Shown: positions 46,110 through 60,404 of the stretch, one piece after another | Numbering within the stretch: position 1 is the first letter of the stretch | Layout: the number at the start of each line of letters is the position of its first letter | Program-made: the position numbers and the translations under genes | Source: Panax quinquefolius | Lineage: Eukaryota; Streptophyta; Magnoliopsida; Apiales; Araliaceae | Length of the DNA stretch: 64,000 nt | Assembly: GCA_020205615.1 (NCBI GenBank) | Contig: CM035171.1 | Location: forward strand, 4,384,267 to 4,448,266 | Direction of reading: 5' to 3' | Notes under the pieces: generated by a model | The model's input: the letters and a program-made list of their open reading frames with translations, nothing else | Database searches by the model: none | What the model was told of the DNA's origin: nothing

Positions 46110-47411
46110 TTTGAATTGGCTTTTAAAATTCATAATAAATTATGGTTTTTTGAGTCAAATGATCGATTATATTTTACGTCGTCTAAACTAACAAATCTTG
46201 GCAACCTCTGAAAAATCAAGAAGGGAGTTGCTTTTGAGGAATTCATATTTCGTTTTTGAGCTTTTTAGGCAAACGTTTCCTACTGATCTCGATCATCTAC
46301 TTAATTTAAAAATCAATTTCTTATCTACTTTGAACATTGAGTCATCTTATCTTATGTATTGGGATACATTTATGTCCAATTATGATTATGAAAATTATTA
46401 ATATATGAAATTGATAAAAAAAAAAATCATATAATTATATATCTTAATTAAAAAATGGAACTAAACATTCATAATATATATTATTTTTTTATTAACATTT
46501 AGATATAAATAATATCGAACATATTTTCTGATTATTAGATAACATTTTTCCGTCAAGCAAAACTTGAACACGGAAGTTTCCCACAATTCTTCTTTTTACA
46601 GCTCAAAAAGTTTGATGGGCAGCTTTATGTAATTGTCAAAATGAGTATGTTTCAACTTTCCTCAATATTTCATACTAATAAATTAATATTTCTATAATAC
46701 TTTTTTATATGAAAAATATCGTTATAGATATATAACGACGATTTTTATAAAAAAAAATATCATTTTTTATTATATATATATCAGTTTCCTTCGTAATAAC
46801 CCTGTCCTTGTTCAACGTTACAACCACATTTACAAAATAATTAATAAAAGAATATGAATTCGGTAGCCAATAACTTAATACATAATTTTACCATCAACTT
46901 ATTTATTTATCATACTATTCATTGAAGTCCGTCTTTATAAGACTGAAAGATATATATATATATATATATATATATGCATAAAATTTAATTTTCAAAGGTG
47001 ATAGCGGCTTTACTTTTTACGTATAAAAATTTCAAAGTTGTTTGAATACCACATTATGACGCTGGAAACAAACACTTGGGTAATATTTTTTTTAAAAAAT
47101 TTGTTTGAAATTGAACCATTAATTTATCTTAATTTAATATTAATTGAACTATTTAATCATTTGAATAATAACTATTAGTCTCATAAAATTATTTGATAGC
47201 TATTGTTGGGGATTATTAATCCCACATTTATCATGGGACTATATAGTTCATCATAAATAGTCTTATAAATGATAAATAAAAAAAAATAGTCAGTATGACT
47301 ATTTAAACAACTATTAATCTCTTATCATGAGATAAAATAAATTGAAATTATGTTAAATTAAGATAAATAGTTCAATTACAAGTATATTTTTGCAAACAAA
47401 CATAAGTACCA
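46110..47411. other. Intergenic DNA, no gene seen
   Basis: AT-rich, with a (TA)n run at about 46950-46974 and the palindrome-like stretch at 47100-47390 in which AATTGAACTATTTAATCA/AAATAGTTCAAT motifs recur in inverted order (possible MITE remnant). Confidence 0.4.
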
Positions 47412-48309
47412 TGACGCCCCAAAATAGGTATATAACACTCATCATTCGATTTAAAGTCAAAATACGTGTAGTAAAACAACTACAACTTTATTAATACAAC
47501 ATAAAAATCGTGAGTTTAAATACAAATATTGTCATCTATACAATATTCACACTCAAATAAATCCTCATTATAATTATTAATACACTATTCTACGAATAGT
47601 GAGGACTACTATAACCACTTCTAGAACCATCATTCCACACCATTAAGATACATTCTTCTCTCCTCGAGAAGAAAAATGGAACAACAAGGAAAAGGGTGAG
47701 CTCAACTAGCCAAGTAAAGAACATTATGACTAAGATAACATGTAACAAATTATCGTTAGTCTTCAACAAGGAAAAATTTGATATAATACAATAGACAAAC
47801 CGCTTTTAAATCAATCCTCGCAATGAAAAATAATTAATTAGAAGAGTTAAAGTAGAATGCAAACTATTATCTTCTATATATGAATTTAAAAGTTCGTCGT
47901 CGATATTTTATCCCTTTAACATCAATCAATATATATCTGAAATTAAATATTCATCTTTTCACTATAGGCCAAAGATATTCACCAGTTGGTCATGTTCATC
48001 TAAACCCTGTTCATCTGCAGACTACTACCAAAGATATTCATCGAAATCATTAATCTTTGACTACAAAAGCCAAAAGATATTCAATTATATCATCATTTAG
48101 GACGAAGGATGATGAAAAATATTTTAAATAAAATGAATCCAGTGAAACAAAAGAATAAATATTAAGGATTCGTATTTCATATATTTCATGTCAAAAAAAT
48201 ACCTCATAAATAATCATAGTGGAGTAAAATTCAAGAATGATCAAAACATGGATACAATCAAAACTAGTATTCATAATAGATATTTTGGACGAAAAACGAA
48301 AATTTAATT

Positions 48310-48480
48310 TTTTTGTGAATAGTGCAGTATTCGTGAATAGTGTCGTATACGTGAATAGCAACTCCGACACCAAGAGATAGAAATTTTACAAAAAAACATC
48401 ATCATGCTTCGTGGATAGTACTCGTGAATAGTAACTCGTGAATAGTAACTCATGAATAGTAACTCATAAATAGTAAATCC
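48310..48480. repeat. GTGAATAGTA tandem array
   Basis: About nine units (CGTGAATAGTAACT, CATGAATAGTAACT and variants). Reverse complement of the TACTATTCA units in other LTRs here. Confidence 0.8.
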
Positions 48481-49631
48481 AGACACGAAAAAGTTTTAAA
48501 TTTGATAAAAAGTTCCAACTAATATTTCAACATAATGATATGAAGAAATAATATCATTCGGTAAGAAAATAACATCCCTTAACTTAGTTAGAATAAGACT
48601 TCCGTTGAAATATCTGGATATAGTCTTTGAAATAACTTGCAATCAGTATAAAGAATACTCAAAGTACTAAAATACTAACAAAAAAATACCGATATATATA
48701 GAAAGAGAGAGAAATCAGTAGTTTCAGATGATTTTCAATTCTAACCCAAGACCCTATTTATAGGAAAATGCATGAATACCAAAGCGTAAAATTTAATAAA
48801 TTAATAATATTTTCAAAAACCAAAATAGTCCACCATAATGACAAAAACGTTTTTCTAAACAAAAATATTTAAAACTTCCAAAATTTAATTATTTCGTAAC
48901 TTCAATAATTCATAATAAATAGCCCTTTTATCGTAAAAATTGAATCTTTAGATTTTTTATAAGAAATTCAATTCTCTACAACTTTTTGGAAGAAAGTTTT
49001 TCCAAATTCCAAACAAAATCAATCAAATTCACAAATCCAATGATTTTACAGACTATAATCAAATGTCGACCAAGAAATGGGGTCCACCGACACACAAAAC
49101 ATGTGTTAAACAACTTTTACAACAAAAATACTTTCTCCTCATATACCATATATCCCACATTCATCAAAAATATAATCATTATTATATTATAATAATATAA
49201 TAAAATATTATTTTATCGAGAAAGATAAAATATCGATTTTCAATAATTGTCACTTTAAAAATTTTCCATCTACGTATCCACATAAAATTAATATTTTCCT
49301 CATCATATAAATCAATAATAATTCACAAATTATTCATCATCAAATAATATTACAGAATCAGGGGCTTTCTAATAAGAATTTTTCTTATTATCAGCGCAAT
49401 TAGGTGACCAAACCTCTCCTTAGGCGTAACTTTATAGACATTGCCAATAATGTTTTCTAATAATATTATTCGAGATAATATGAATTATTGTTTCGATAAT
49501 GGAAAAAAATACAGTGTAGTGACAATTATCAAACAACAAAAAGAATATAAAATATCAACGCAACGAATTATTGAATCAATAAATAAAATATTGAAGTAAC
49601 TACCGTAATAATTATTAAGTAAAGGCTTTCA

Positions 49632-52065
49632 TGAGACCCCAGATTTTATATCAATAAAGATTTAAATTTTGTCAAAATAATTTTTAATATTACGTGTGAA
49701 TTTAAGATAATATATATAAATAGGTGTAAGATTTATAAATTTTGCAAAGTATGCAGTGTGGTTATATTATATTCGATTCATTGGAATATTCGGTTTAGCG
49801 AGGGAATATTCGCAAAATTACAATCATCGGTGGACCCCACAATGTAATTATTGTTGGATTGAGAAACGACAATAAAAATATTTTATTAAAATAACGGCGG
49901 AAGTTTTACCGTTTGATATTGTTGAACTACTTTGTAGTAAAAGTACAAGAATACGTGTGGTTGCATAAGAAGACACTCAAGTATCGATTATCGACGCTTG
50001 TGGAAGTTTCTCACTTTGATTCCATTATCACATTTAATAATAATGAATTATTATAATGATAATGACGTTTTGTTTTATTGTATTATTAACGTAATAAAAT
50101 GTAAACATCTTTTATATAAAATAATACTTTATTAAAGTTATTCTATAAATAGAATATATTATATTTTATTACGTATAGTGTTGATAAGATTTTTGATAAG
50201 ATTTTCAGATAGTATTGCGTAGTAAGCCAGATAAGAAATGTTTTTATATAAATAGAATATATTATATTTTATTTAAAAGATTTTTCTTTAAATATGGACC
50301 GGTCAAATTAAAGTAAATCAATCTGGACCGCTCATGGATTAGTTACTATGCATTCCATTTTCCTATAAATAGAAGCTCATTCTTCATTATTTTCTTACTT
50401 AATTCATCAAACTCTAGAGAGAAATTATAGAGAGAAGCTTATAAGAGAAAGTTATGTAGCAAGAAGAATATTCGCTACTTCACTACTTCTATATTCAGGT
50501 TCTTTTTACAGTAAGGGTATTATTTGTCAAATCAAGTAAGGGTGTTATTCTTTCTTCTCGAAGAGAACTTCGTTATTCCATTCATTATTATTCGTTGGAA
50601 TAACTCGTAAAAGTGGCATACCCTATACATAACCTCCGTGATAATGCCAGATACCCTATACTGTGAAATCTTTATGTTATTCCATCGCTTATTATTCTCA
50701 TTGAATAACCTCTGTATGCACGGTATTACCCTATACTTGGTGACATTCTTCTATTATTCGTTGGAACATCCTGCATGCATGTGTTTTACACCGACCTGTT
50801 CCGCTTTTTATTATTCTCGCTTGGAACATCCTGTTTTATTGTGTTTTACAGGACTGGTTCCGTTCTTTTATCATTCTCGCTGAATATCCTATCTATGTGT
50901 TTTACACCGGATCCGGTTCCATCTTTATTATTCATTTGAACATCCCGCTTGCGTGTAATTTCACCGAATTCGGTTCCGTTATTATTATTCGCATTGGAAT
51001 AACCTCGTCACGCCAAGTATCGCATTTATGGTGATTTTTTTGTTATTCCATTCTTTATTATACTCAGGTTGGTTAAAACTTTGACTTCTATACTCCATGA
51101 AATTAGTAGAATATCCTCGATATTTGCGTTTCATCCAAAGATTCTCTCATGGAAATATTCTTCGATCATTCTTGAATTTTACTTCATTTAAACAAGATTA
51201 TGTCGATAATTGGACGTTAATAATTCATGGATTAAATAATTCGAATTTGTTTTATTGAATTATTATGTCATTGTCATCATCCTCATGTTATATTATGTTA
51301 TCTTTCGCTTACGCGATAGACGAATCTTAGTATGATTATCACTCGAGGATCAATTCCAGTATAATCACGACTTGATATAAATGATGTGACAAAAGTTCTC
51401 GATTATTCGTAATGCGTTGATGGATAGTTTTGGTATGATTATGACCGGGGTGATTCTTAAGATAGTCATGACCATTGATAACTTGATGAAAATCCTCGAC
51501 CGTGAAGTACTGGGGATGATTAGATGTGGTGGTTTATTTATTGTTCGAGTCTCAAACGATAAAAATTGATAAAACCTTTTAAAACCTAAAAGATAAGAGA
51601 TTTTATTCTTTAATCGACTCTTTTAATGGATTGCTTATTCACCGCAGCTTAAACCGGTTGTTTATTGTATTTTATCGCTTTAACATTGTTAAAGGCTAAT
51701 GATAATTTATATTCGCATTATCTTAGTCATAATATTTCTTCTTTGGGCTAGTTGAAGCTCACTTTTTCTTTCACCGTCTCTTCGTGAAATGAGTAACATA
51801 AATTTGGACGACAGCCTGTGAACTGAGTAATGGTCCAGAGGATAAGATTAGTAGTCCTCACTATTACGTGAAATAATGTGATAATAGTTGTAATGAGGAC
51901 TCCTTTTGAGTTTGTATAATATCTAGTAGATAATATTTGTATTCAAACTCACAGCTTTACGTCGATTGCATACGACATGCTTATATTAGTAAGTCAGATT
52001 TGAATTTATGTACCATGTAAGTGGCGACCCAAGATGGGTGACGATACCTAATTTTGGGCGCCACA
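49632..52065 (+). mobile_element. Chromovirus-type LTR G, inserted in F
   Basis: It starts TGAGACCCCAGATTTTATAT and ends TTTTGGGCGCCACA. About 2.43 kb, plus orientation. It contains the GATGTTCCAA-type subrepeats, inverted relative to those at 5.3 and 12.2 kb (50.55-51.05 kb, GGAACATCCTG). Flanking duplications are not clear. Confidence 0.7.
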
Positions 52066-52476
52066 ACCTTCTTACATAAGAATCAATAATTGGTGCAATA
52101 TTAGTATGCCATCGCAGCAACAACGCCAGTGACATCGTGTTTTAACCAATTCGGATATTCCAACAAGGTTACGGTGAATAACTACGCTAGTTATTTATAA
52201 ACAACTTATATTTGTCTGCTTTCTTCATCCAATCACTTTTCGTTATGGGGCCCATAAAAAGATCGCTACCGTCGACAAATATTCCGACAAAGAAGAATAT
52301 TCCACCACCAAACGAATATTCCCTTTAATAAAAATGAATATTTTATAACCACCGCTTATTTAAAATATTTAAGATTTTATCCATAACTAACCACATTAAT
52401 CAAATCAACCCTTACTATTTCAAAATAATAAATAGAGGAAAATAAATTTCATTTATTAATAATTTGGGGTCTTATA

Positions 52477-53234
52477 TAGGCGGTGTTTGATAAAAACTGA
52501 ATGAATCTAAATCTGAATGAAAAAAGTTGTTTGATAATTAACATGTCTGAAACATCTGAATGACAGAATTTTATTATTTTATCCATCTAAAAAAATTCAA
52601 AGTTATTATAAATTTATTTAATATTACTTAATATAATAGTTAATATATTTTTTTAATTTTTTTAAAAAAATTTACTTTATTCAGCTGCCCATTCAACCAA
52701 AAAAATCTGACTTAACTATTCAGCTCAATCATCTGACCAATTCAGTCATTCAAACAATTTTTTCCAAAACAAATATACTTAATAATTGACCAATTTAACA
52801 ATTCAATATTTAAATATATTCAGTCCTAAATAAACAGACTAATAATGTTTGTTGTAAAACAGGCGGCATTACAAGTGATGTAACTAAAGTTCTAAGAAAA
52901 AATAACTGGAAAAAAAAAACTCTCTAAGAATGTAATAAAATAAAAGAAAGTTAAAAAACATGTCAAGTAGGGACAAGGAATAATTAAGCATGAAGTAAAT
53001 AAATGCAAGTTGGAAAAGTACAGTAATATTTTTGGACTATATTTTCTTGACTGATGTGCTAGCGGTCCAGCGGATACTGTAAACTGGCGGTGGAGGAGCC
53101 ACATTTATGTCATTATATGGGGGAAAAGGAAACGCGTTAGGCATTGGTGGTGTCTGTATATAATGATAGTATAAGATAACACACAAGTACAATTAAGTTA
53201 ATCCCATGCAATCATGCATAAACAGTCCATTCCA
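52477..53234. other. Non-coding DNA left of the gap
   Basis: AT-rich with repeated CTGAATGA/TTCAGTC text (52495-52830), possibly an old inverted-repeat element. No gene recognised. Confidence 0.35.
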
Positions 53235-53334
53235 NNNNNNNNNNNNNNNNNNNNNNNNNNNNNNNNNNNNNNNNNNNNNNNNNNNNNNNNNNNNNNNNNN
53301 NNNNNNNNNNNNNNNNNNNNNNNNNNNNNNNNNN
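53235..53334. other. Assembly gap, exactly 100 N
   Basis: A run of 100 Ns, the usual placeholder for a scaffold join of unknown length. ORFs that cross it are meaningless. Confidence 0.98.
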
Positions 53335-56300
53335 GCAATACAGAATATAGAAGCGATCAAAGTATTCTCTTCGTCGATTCTACGTATCAAATTTTCTCAG
53401 ACTTTCCTTCATACAAAACTCGATCAGAATTCGGCACTTTAATGTAAGCTCTGTCACCAGATAGTTCTCATCACGTAAAACGATCTTATCTAATTCAATT
53501 TCATCCTTAAGCTCATGCAACAACTCATTTTACTTAAATGCAGCTCAGAATACGATCTTCTACTAACGCAACAACACCGCTTTTCGTTAAAATACGGGAA
53601 AAGACGCACAATTCAATCACGCTAATGAGCAAAAGATATAAAGACAATCCTTTATTCAAAAAAAAAGGATTTATTTATTATTTTTAATTCACTCATTTTA
53701 TAATACGCGATAAACCCATATTTTGTAGAACGCTTAACAAAATGTCGAATGATCATTCTAACGGATCTAAATTCTGTAAATAAACTGTTGCAATCATGGA
53801 ACTAAATCAGTTTAAGAGAATCGATAGACGGTGATAAATATAAATTAATAAGAGGAGTCTTATTAATATTATTACAATTATTATTATTATTTTAATTTCT
53901 AAAAGAGTTTAGAAATTAATTTAATATAAGACTTCATTTATTCCTAATCGGATTACGAGGGAAAATTAGTTAAAGGAGTTTAATTAATTATCCCTAATAA
54001 GATTAGGGAGCCCATTTAATTAAAAAAGAGTTTAATTAAAAATACCTTATTTTAATAGGTTACATTGATATCTTTATGTTATGAGCCTTATATCGTATAT
54101 CAAAAATACGTTATTCCAAAAGTCGAGAAAGATGCCTTTTTTCTATGTAAATAGAAAACTAGGCTTTTAGCTAACCCACCCATCTTCAATCCTTCTTCTT
54201 CCTCGTGGATCACCCCTGAGGCCAAACACATGGGTGGCTAACGTTGATCAAAAGGAAGGAACCAAACCCTTGAATTCAAGTCGAACGCGAAAAGGATCGA
54301 GGTGAACTTCAGACCGGCGAAGTTTCGATCTTCAAGGGTACGATTCTTATTCATTATCTTTTTTGCTTAATTAATAATTCAGCATAAAGGGTGATTCGTG
54401 TATATGGTTCAGAAATTTTTAAACTCGATTTTACATCGCTTCTCGCACTTTTATGCAATTTGATCAAGGTTTTCGAATATTACAACCTAAAAGTCGCATC
54501 GAGCCAAACCTTTATGCAAATTATTAATTATTTTATTTGATACGTATATTGATATGTGTTTGTAACAATTTAATGGGTGATAATTGTTGTCAGATAAATT
54601 TTTTTTTTAAAAAAAAAACTAAGACATGTTTTTTTTTTCTCACAATTTTTTTTGAAAGTCGATTCACTTGGATTAAAGGGTCATGCTAATTTGAAAATGG
54701 CAGTAACGATTAAAGGTATTTTTTTTAAAGGAAGGTACACGTATATAAAAAAAAACAAAAAAAAAACAAATCCCTATAAATGAAATCAAGGCAACTATCT
54801 TAATCGTTATATATATATATATATTTGATATATATATTTGCTTTTATTATATATATAATAAAATAACGGCTTTTGTTTTATTATTATATATATAATATTC
54901 TTAATAATTTTATTATTAAAATAAAAATTTTATTTTAATATTAAAATAAAAGTTTATTTTATATTAAATATAAAGTTTATTTTAATTTTAAAATTAAATT
55001 TCATGCTAAATAATTGTGAAAGTTTAATTGGATTCCATGATAACTAATTTGAGTTGAAATTGATTCCATGTTTCCTTAAAATAAAGGAGTTTATTTGTGA
55101 ATAGAAAATGAATCCATTTTTCCTTAAATAAAGGAGTTTATTTAGATATGAAATAAGATTTCATATTATTCAAAATAAAGGAGTTTATTTTTAAAGTGAA
55201 AGAATTTGTGTTTCCTTTAATAAAGTTTTTTTTACATGAAATTGATTCCATAATTAATTAAAATAAAGGAGTTTATTTTCGATTAAAGATTTCGATTAAA
55301 ATAAAATAGTTTTATTTTGATTTAAATTCGAATTCAAATAAAGGAGTTTATTTTAATTCAAAATTAGATTTTATACTAACTAAATTTGTCCATTAAATGA
55401 TATCAATAAATATATTAAATATTTATTATTCATCGATGAATGTTATTTATCGATGCATACGGTGATGCTGTATGATGATAATAAATGGATTGACATGACT
55501 ATCAATTAACCGATCGATTTTATTTTAGTTGACGATGAATGTCGCTTTATTAAATGGGTTTTACAGATTCGCCTTCTCTAATTTTTCTCGAATGTAAATT
55601 CTATCTCCTCCTATGTATCGCCCCTCGATCACGATCAAGGTTTCTATTTATTTTAAATAGTTTTGTAATAGGAATAGTTAGAATTAATTTTGAAAATTGG
55701 AGATCAAGGAACAAGGAGTCTTTGAAGACCCGCTTGTAATGGAGCCCCAAGTTTAAATGTAATAAATTATATTTAAATATTATTTCTCGCACCCTGGGGA
55801 GCTTCGAATTTTGGTTCACTTGGTGGCTCTAGTGAACCAAACTAGAATAAAAGTCCATAATCAACCGGTAGAATATAGATTCTATACGTGTACGCTTATA
55901 CTATATATATTATATATTATGCAAACGTGTTTCAGATGTTCATTAATACGACGCGATTTTATATATATATGTGTAATGCTGCTAAACAAGATGAGACAAA
56001 TTAATAACAAACCCCTCAATTTTATATTAAGTCCTAAGTTGCTCAAAGATATTTGAATATCGAACGTCGCTTTCTAGCATGATAAAATTAATAGAGTATT
56101 AAATATTTAATACGAGTTTGTTGTGTCACCACAAGGCAAGTATTAAGTATTTAAGATGTTAATTTATCACATTTGACGCTTATAAAGAAAATTGAATAAT
56201 ATTATTTTGTCAGGTCACCACAAGGATGATATTTTTCTTTTGAATATATAGTGGAGTGCTAACTTTGGTTCCGGGATTTAACTGGATAATTTTGATTCTT

Positions 56301-56341
56301 AGATAAAGCACCACTGATCAAAATAATCTAAGAGGCAAAAG
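53335..56341. other. Degenerate repeat-rich DNA right of the gap
   Basis: No intact gene. 54160-54350 is GC-richer (CCTGAGGCCAAACACATGGG) and could be LTR R/U5 or a leader. 55790-56290 has TTGGTGGCTCTAGTGAACCA and two copies of TCACCACAAGG (56127 and 56216). Suggestive of a decayed LTR retrotransposon, family unknown. Confidence 0.35.
55083..55350. repeat. Interspersed AATAAAGGAGTTTATTT motif, five copies
   Basis: Copies near 55082, 55129, 55184, 55260 and 55338 spaced 47-78 bp apart, separated by variable AT-rich text with TGAAAT..GATTCCAT. The motif is partly self-complementary (AATAAA/TTTATT). Confidence 0.7.
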
Positions 56342-57900
56342 CAAAAGACCTCAACTTATTATTAATGAAATTTAATTTTCTATTTATTATTTTGAAATAG
56401 TAAGGGTTGATTTGATTAAAGTGGATAGTTAGGGTAAAATACGCAAATATTTCAAAATAAAGCTAAAATTAAGTTGGTTAAAATATTCATCATTATCAAG
56501 AATATTCGCTTGGTCGTGGAATATTCAGACCGCTTGTGGAATATTCGCACGACGCGTTTGTAGAAATTCGTACGATTTGCGCAATGTGGGCCCCATAACT
56601 GGAAAGTTTATCGACGAAGAAAACGATAAATATAAGTTGTTTAAAATAACTACAGAAGTTGTTACCGCTAACATCGTTAAAAAACCTCTATGGTTAAAAC
56701 ACAAGAAGACACCAGATTGTCGCACGCACCAATTATTGATTCTTACGTAAGAAGGCACTACTCAATAATGGTTACAAAGAATTATCGCTCAAGATTTTAT
56801 TTTATCGATTTAATAATTGTCACGTTGATATTTTATATCATTGTTGTTTCAATAATTGTCATTACACAAGATTTTCATTATCGAAGCAATAATTCATATT
56901 ATCCTAATAATATTATTAGATAACATTATTCGCAATGTCTAGAAAGTTCGCCTCAAGGAGAGGTTTGGTCACCTAATCATGCTACCAAGAAGGAGAAATT
57001 TTATCGAAAGCCCCTCTTCCTGAACCGCCTCGTCACAATATCATGATTCAGAATATTATTTTGTGAATAATTAATTATTGATTCATATGATGAGGAAAAT
57101 ATTGATTTTATGTGGATATAGATGGAGAAAATTTTAATGTGACAATTGTTGAAAATTAAAATTTTATCTTTTTTCTCGATAAAATAATTCATTTAAAATA
57201 TTATTATATTTTAATAATATAATAATGGTGATATTTTTACAACGTAATGTGGGATATATGAGTATAGGAGGAGGAAGAGTATTTTTGTTGCAATAAAATT
57301 TAAAACATGTTAAACATGTTGCGGACCCCATTTATCGAATCAAATTTGATTATACCGTAAAATCGCCTCGCTTGTGGATTTCTTTTGGCCAATTTCTGTT
57401 TGGAATTTGGAAAACTTTCTTCCGCAAAGTTGTAGAGAATTGAATTTCCTATAAAAACTCGCTAGATTCGAATTTTCCGATAAAAGGGCTATTTATTATG
57501 AATTATTCAAGTTCAAGTTCAAATAATTGATTTTTGAAGTTTAAATTATTTTAAATTAGAGAAAACGTTTTTCTTACTTTTCTAGAATGCACATGTGATT
57601 TTGATGGGCTGAAATCAGATTCTAAGAATGTATGAGAAAAATTTATATATATATTATTATTATTTATTAAATTTTCGCTTTCAGTGTTCTAAGCAATTTC
57701 TATATAATATAAGTGCTTAGGTTAGAATTGAAAATCACACCGTAACTCAAGTTTTCTCTATATTATTATCTCGATTATTCTTGTGAGTATTTTGAGTATA
57801 CTTTGAGTATTGTTAGACGCAGAAGTTCCTTCAAAGACTATACCCTAGATTCCAAATTTGTAAGTACTAATCTTTCGAGGTAAAAAAAATTAGCTTTTAT
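56342..57900 (+). mobile_element. Truncated chromovirus-type LTR H
   Basis: It begins AAAAGACCTCAACTTATTATTAA, then follows the same text as the revcomp of the right part of LTR F (GAAATAGTAAGGGTTGATTTGATTAA). It lacks the GGGGCGTCA end and fades at about 57.9 kb near two copies of a CAAAAGATGAAT string. Confidence 0.6.
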
Positions 57901-57997
57901 ACATCACCCGCCTTCTGGGTCGCAAAAGATGAATGATTTTTAAGAATACTACGCCCCCAGAAGGCAAAAGATGAATATTTGATAATATAATGTAAAT

Positions 57998-60404
57998 TGA
58001 CGCCTCCCAAAATTATAAATACAACTTAATTTAAATACATAACTGCCTGGTATAATACGACATAAAACGTGAGTTTAAATACAAATATCGTCTACTAGAT
58101 ATTATACAAACTCAAAAAAAGTCCTCATTATAATTATTATCACACTATTATTTCATGTAATAAATGAGGACTACTAATGCTATCTTCGTGACCATCACTG
58201 CTTCCCGACTCGTCCCAAATTTATATTCTCATTTCCTCAAGAGAACAAAGGAAAGAAAGGGTGAGCTCAACTAGCCCAAGAAGAAATATTACGACTAAGA
58301 TAATGCGTAATAAATTATCAATAGTCTTCAACAATGTTAAACCGATAAAATATAATAAAAACCAAGTTTAATCGCAATGAATACGCAATCCATTAAAAGA
58401 GTCAAGTAGAAAATAAAATCTACTATCTTTTATGATTTAAAAGGTTTTTCATCATCATATAGCCGAGACTCAACTTTTAATAAATAATCCACATCATCGA
58501 ATCACCCCGCACTACGCCAAGGATATTCTTTTAAGATCACGCACCACAATTATTCCCCGCACTACGCCAAGAATAGTCAGGTATTCATTAATGGTCATGA
58601 TCATGCCAACAATCGGCCCATCAATGCACTACTACTAATCGAGGATTTTTACCACATCATTTGTAACATTACGGCCATGATTACAACCAATAATCCCTCG
58701 GTCATAATCATACCAAGTCCATCCATGCTCTAAGGTGCATGTATTGATTTTTAAAAAAAATATATAAATATGAGGATGATGACAATGATATAAGAATTCA
58801 ATAAAACAAGTTCAAGAATTATTTTATCCAGAATTATTAACGCCCAAATTGTCAACACGACATCGCTTTCAGTAGAGTAAAATTCAAGAATGATCAAGAA
58901 TATTTCCATGAAAAGATATCGATGAAACGCAAATATCAAGGATATTCTACTAATTTCATGGAGTATAAGTCAAAGTTTTAACCAACCGGGTATAATAAAG
59001 AATGGAATAACAAAAGAAATCACCACGCACGCGCAGATTGCAGATGTATAAAAGTTATTCCAATGTAATAATAATAACTAACTGTGTCGTCGTGAAATTC
59101 ACACCCCATGTGATGTTCCAATGTAATAATAAAGATGGAACTGATCCTGTAAAACACATGACAGATATTCCAATGTATCGATAAAGATTTTAACCAGTCC
59201 TGTAAAACACACATGCATGTGATGTTCCAATGTAATAATAATAAAGACGTAAAACCAGTCCGGTAAAACACATGCATTGATGTTCCAATGTAATATAATA
59301 AGAATGTCACCAAGTATAGGTAAATCACAGATACAAAAGTTATTCCAATGTAATAATAAAGAATGGAATAACATAAGGATTTCACCAAGTATAGGTACGC
59401 CCAGATATAAAAAGTAGTGATATGATAGGTACGCCACTTTTTACAAAGTTATTCCAATGTAATAATAATGAATGGAATAATGTAAGTTCTCTTCAAGAAG
59501 AAAGAAATAACACCCCTCACCGTACAAAAAAAGAATATAATATGTAAGAAAAGAAGAAATAAAGGTAATACTCTTCTTCTTTCTATAACTTTTCTCTATA
59601 GCTTTCTCTATAATTCTCTCTGTAGTTTCAATGAATTCGTAAGAAAATAATGAAGGAAACGAGCTTCTATTTATAGAAAATGGAATGCATAAGAATTAAT
59701 CCATGAACTATCTGTATCGATTTATTTTAACTGACTATCCATATTTAAAGCAAAATCTTTAAATAAAATATAATATATTCTATTTATATAAAAACATTTT
59801 ACTATGCAAACACTATGCAAAACACTGCAAAACACTATGCAAAACACTATATAACACTACGCATAATAAAATATAATATATTTTATTTATAAAATAACTT
59901 TAATAAAGATTTCATTTTTATATAAAGATGTTTCGCTTTTATTACGCTAATAATAATTAATAAAACAAAAAGTCATTATCGCTATAATAATTCATATTAT
60001 TAATCGACAATAATGGAATCAAACCGAGTGACTTCTCACATAAGATCAATAATCAATACCGCGCTACTACTACGCAACCACACGACATCGTACTTTTACT
60101 ACCGAAAGTAGTTCAACAAGATCAACCAGAAAACTTCCGCCGTTATTTCAATAAAATATTTTTGTCGCTTTTTCAATCCGACAATAATTTCGTCAGGGTC
60201 CACCAATGATTGAGCCATTGTATTTAATATTCCCTCGCTAAACCTAATATTCCCCACCAATCTAATATAATATAACCACTCAGATACTTTTGCAAAATTT
60301 ATAAATATTACCCACAACTATAACATTATATCAAATTATTCCATAATATCAAAAAATAATATTTATAGAAAATTCATCTTTATTTATAAAAGTCGGGTCT
60401 TACA
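57998..60404 (-). mobile_element. 3' LTR of chromovirus I
   Basis: 2407 bp, from TGACGCCTCCC to GGGTCTTACA, followed directly by a polypurine tract on the minus strand (AAGAAGGGAGG, 60405-60416). Contains GATGTTCCAATGTAATAATA subrepeats (59.05-59.5 kb). Belongs with the pol/gag remnant to its right. Confidence 0.85.

Larger units (their letters stand above)
47412..52476 (-). mobile_element. Chromovirus-type LTR F, split by LTR G
   Basis: Left end TGACGCCCC at 47412. The text follows the minus-oriented LTRs to about 49630, then resumes at about 52066 and ends GGGGTCTTATA at 52476 (terminal CA changed to TA). Own length is about 2.6 kb. It contains a GTGAATAGTA-rich array (48310-48480). No adjoining gag/pol. 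Confidence 0.65.

Noticed and set aside
53193..53447. ORFs crossing the N run
   Set aside because: They depend on an assembly gap of unknown length and content.
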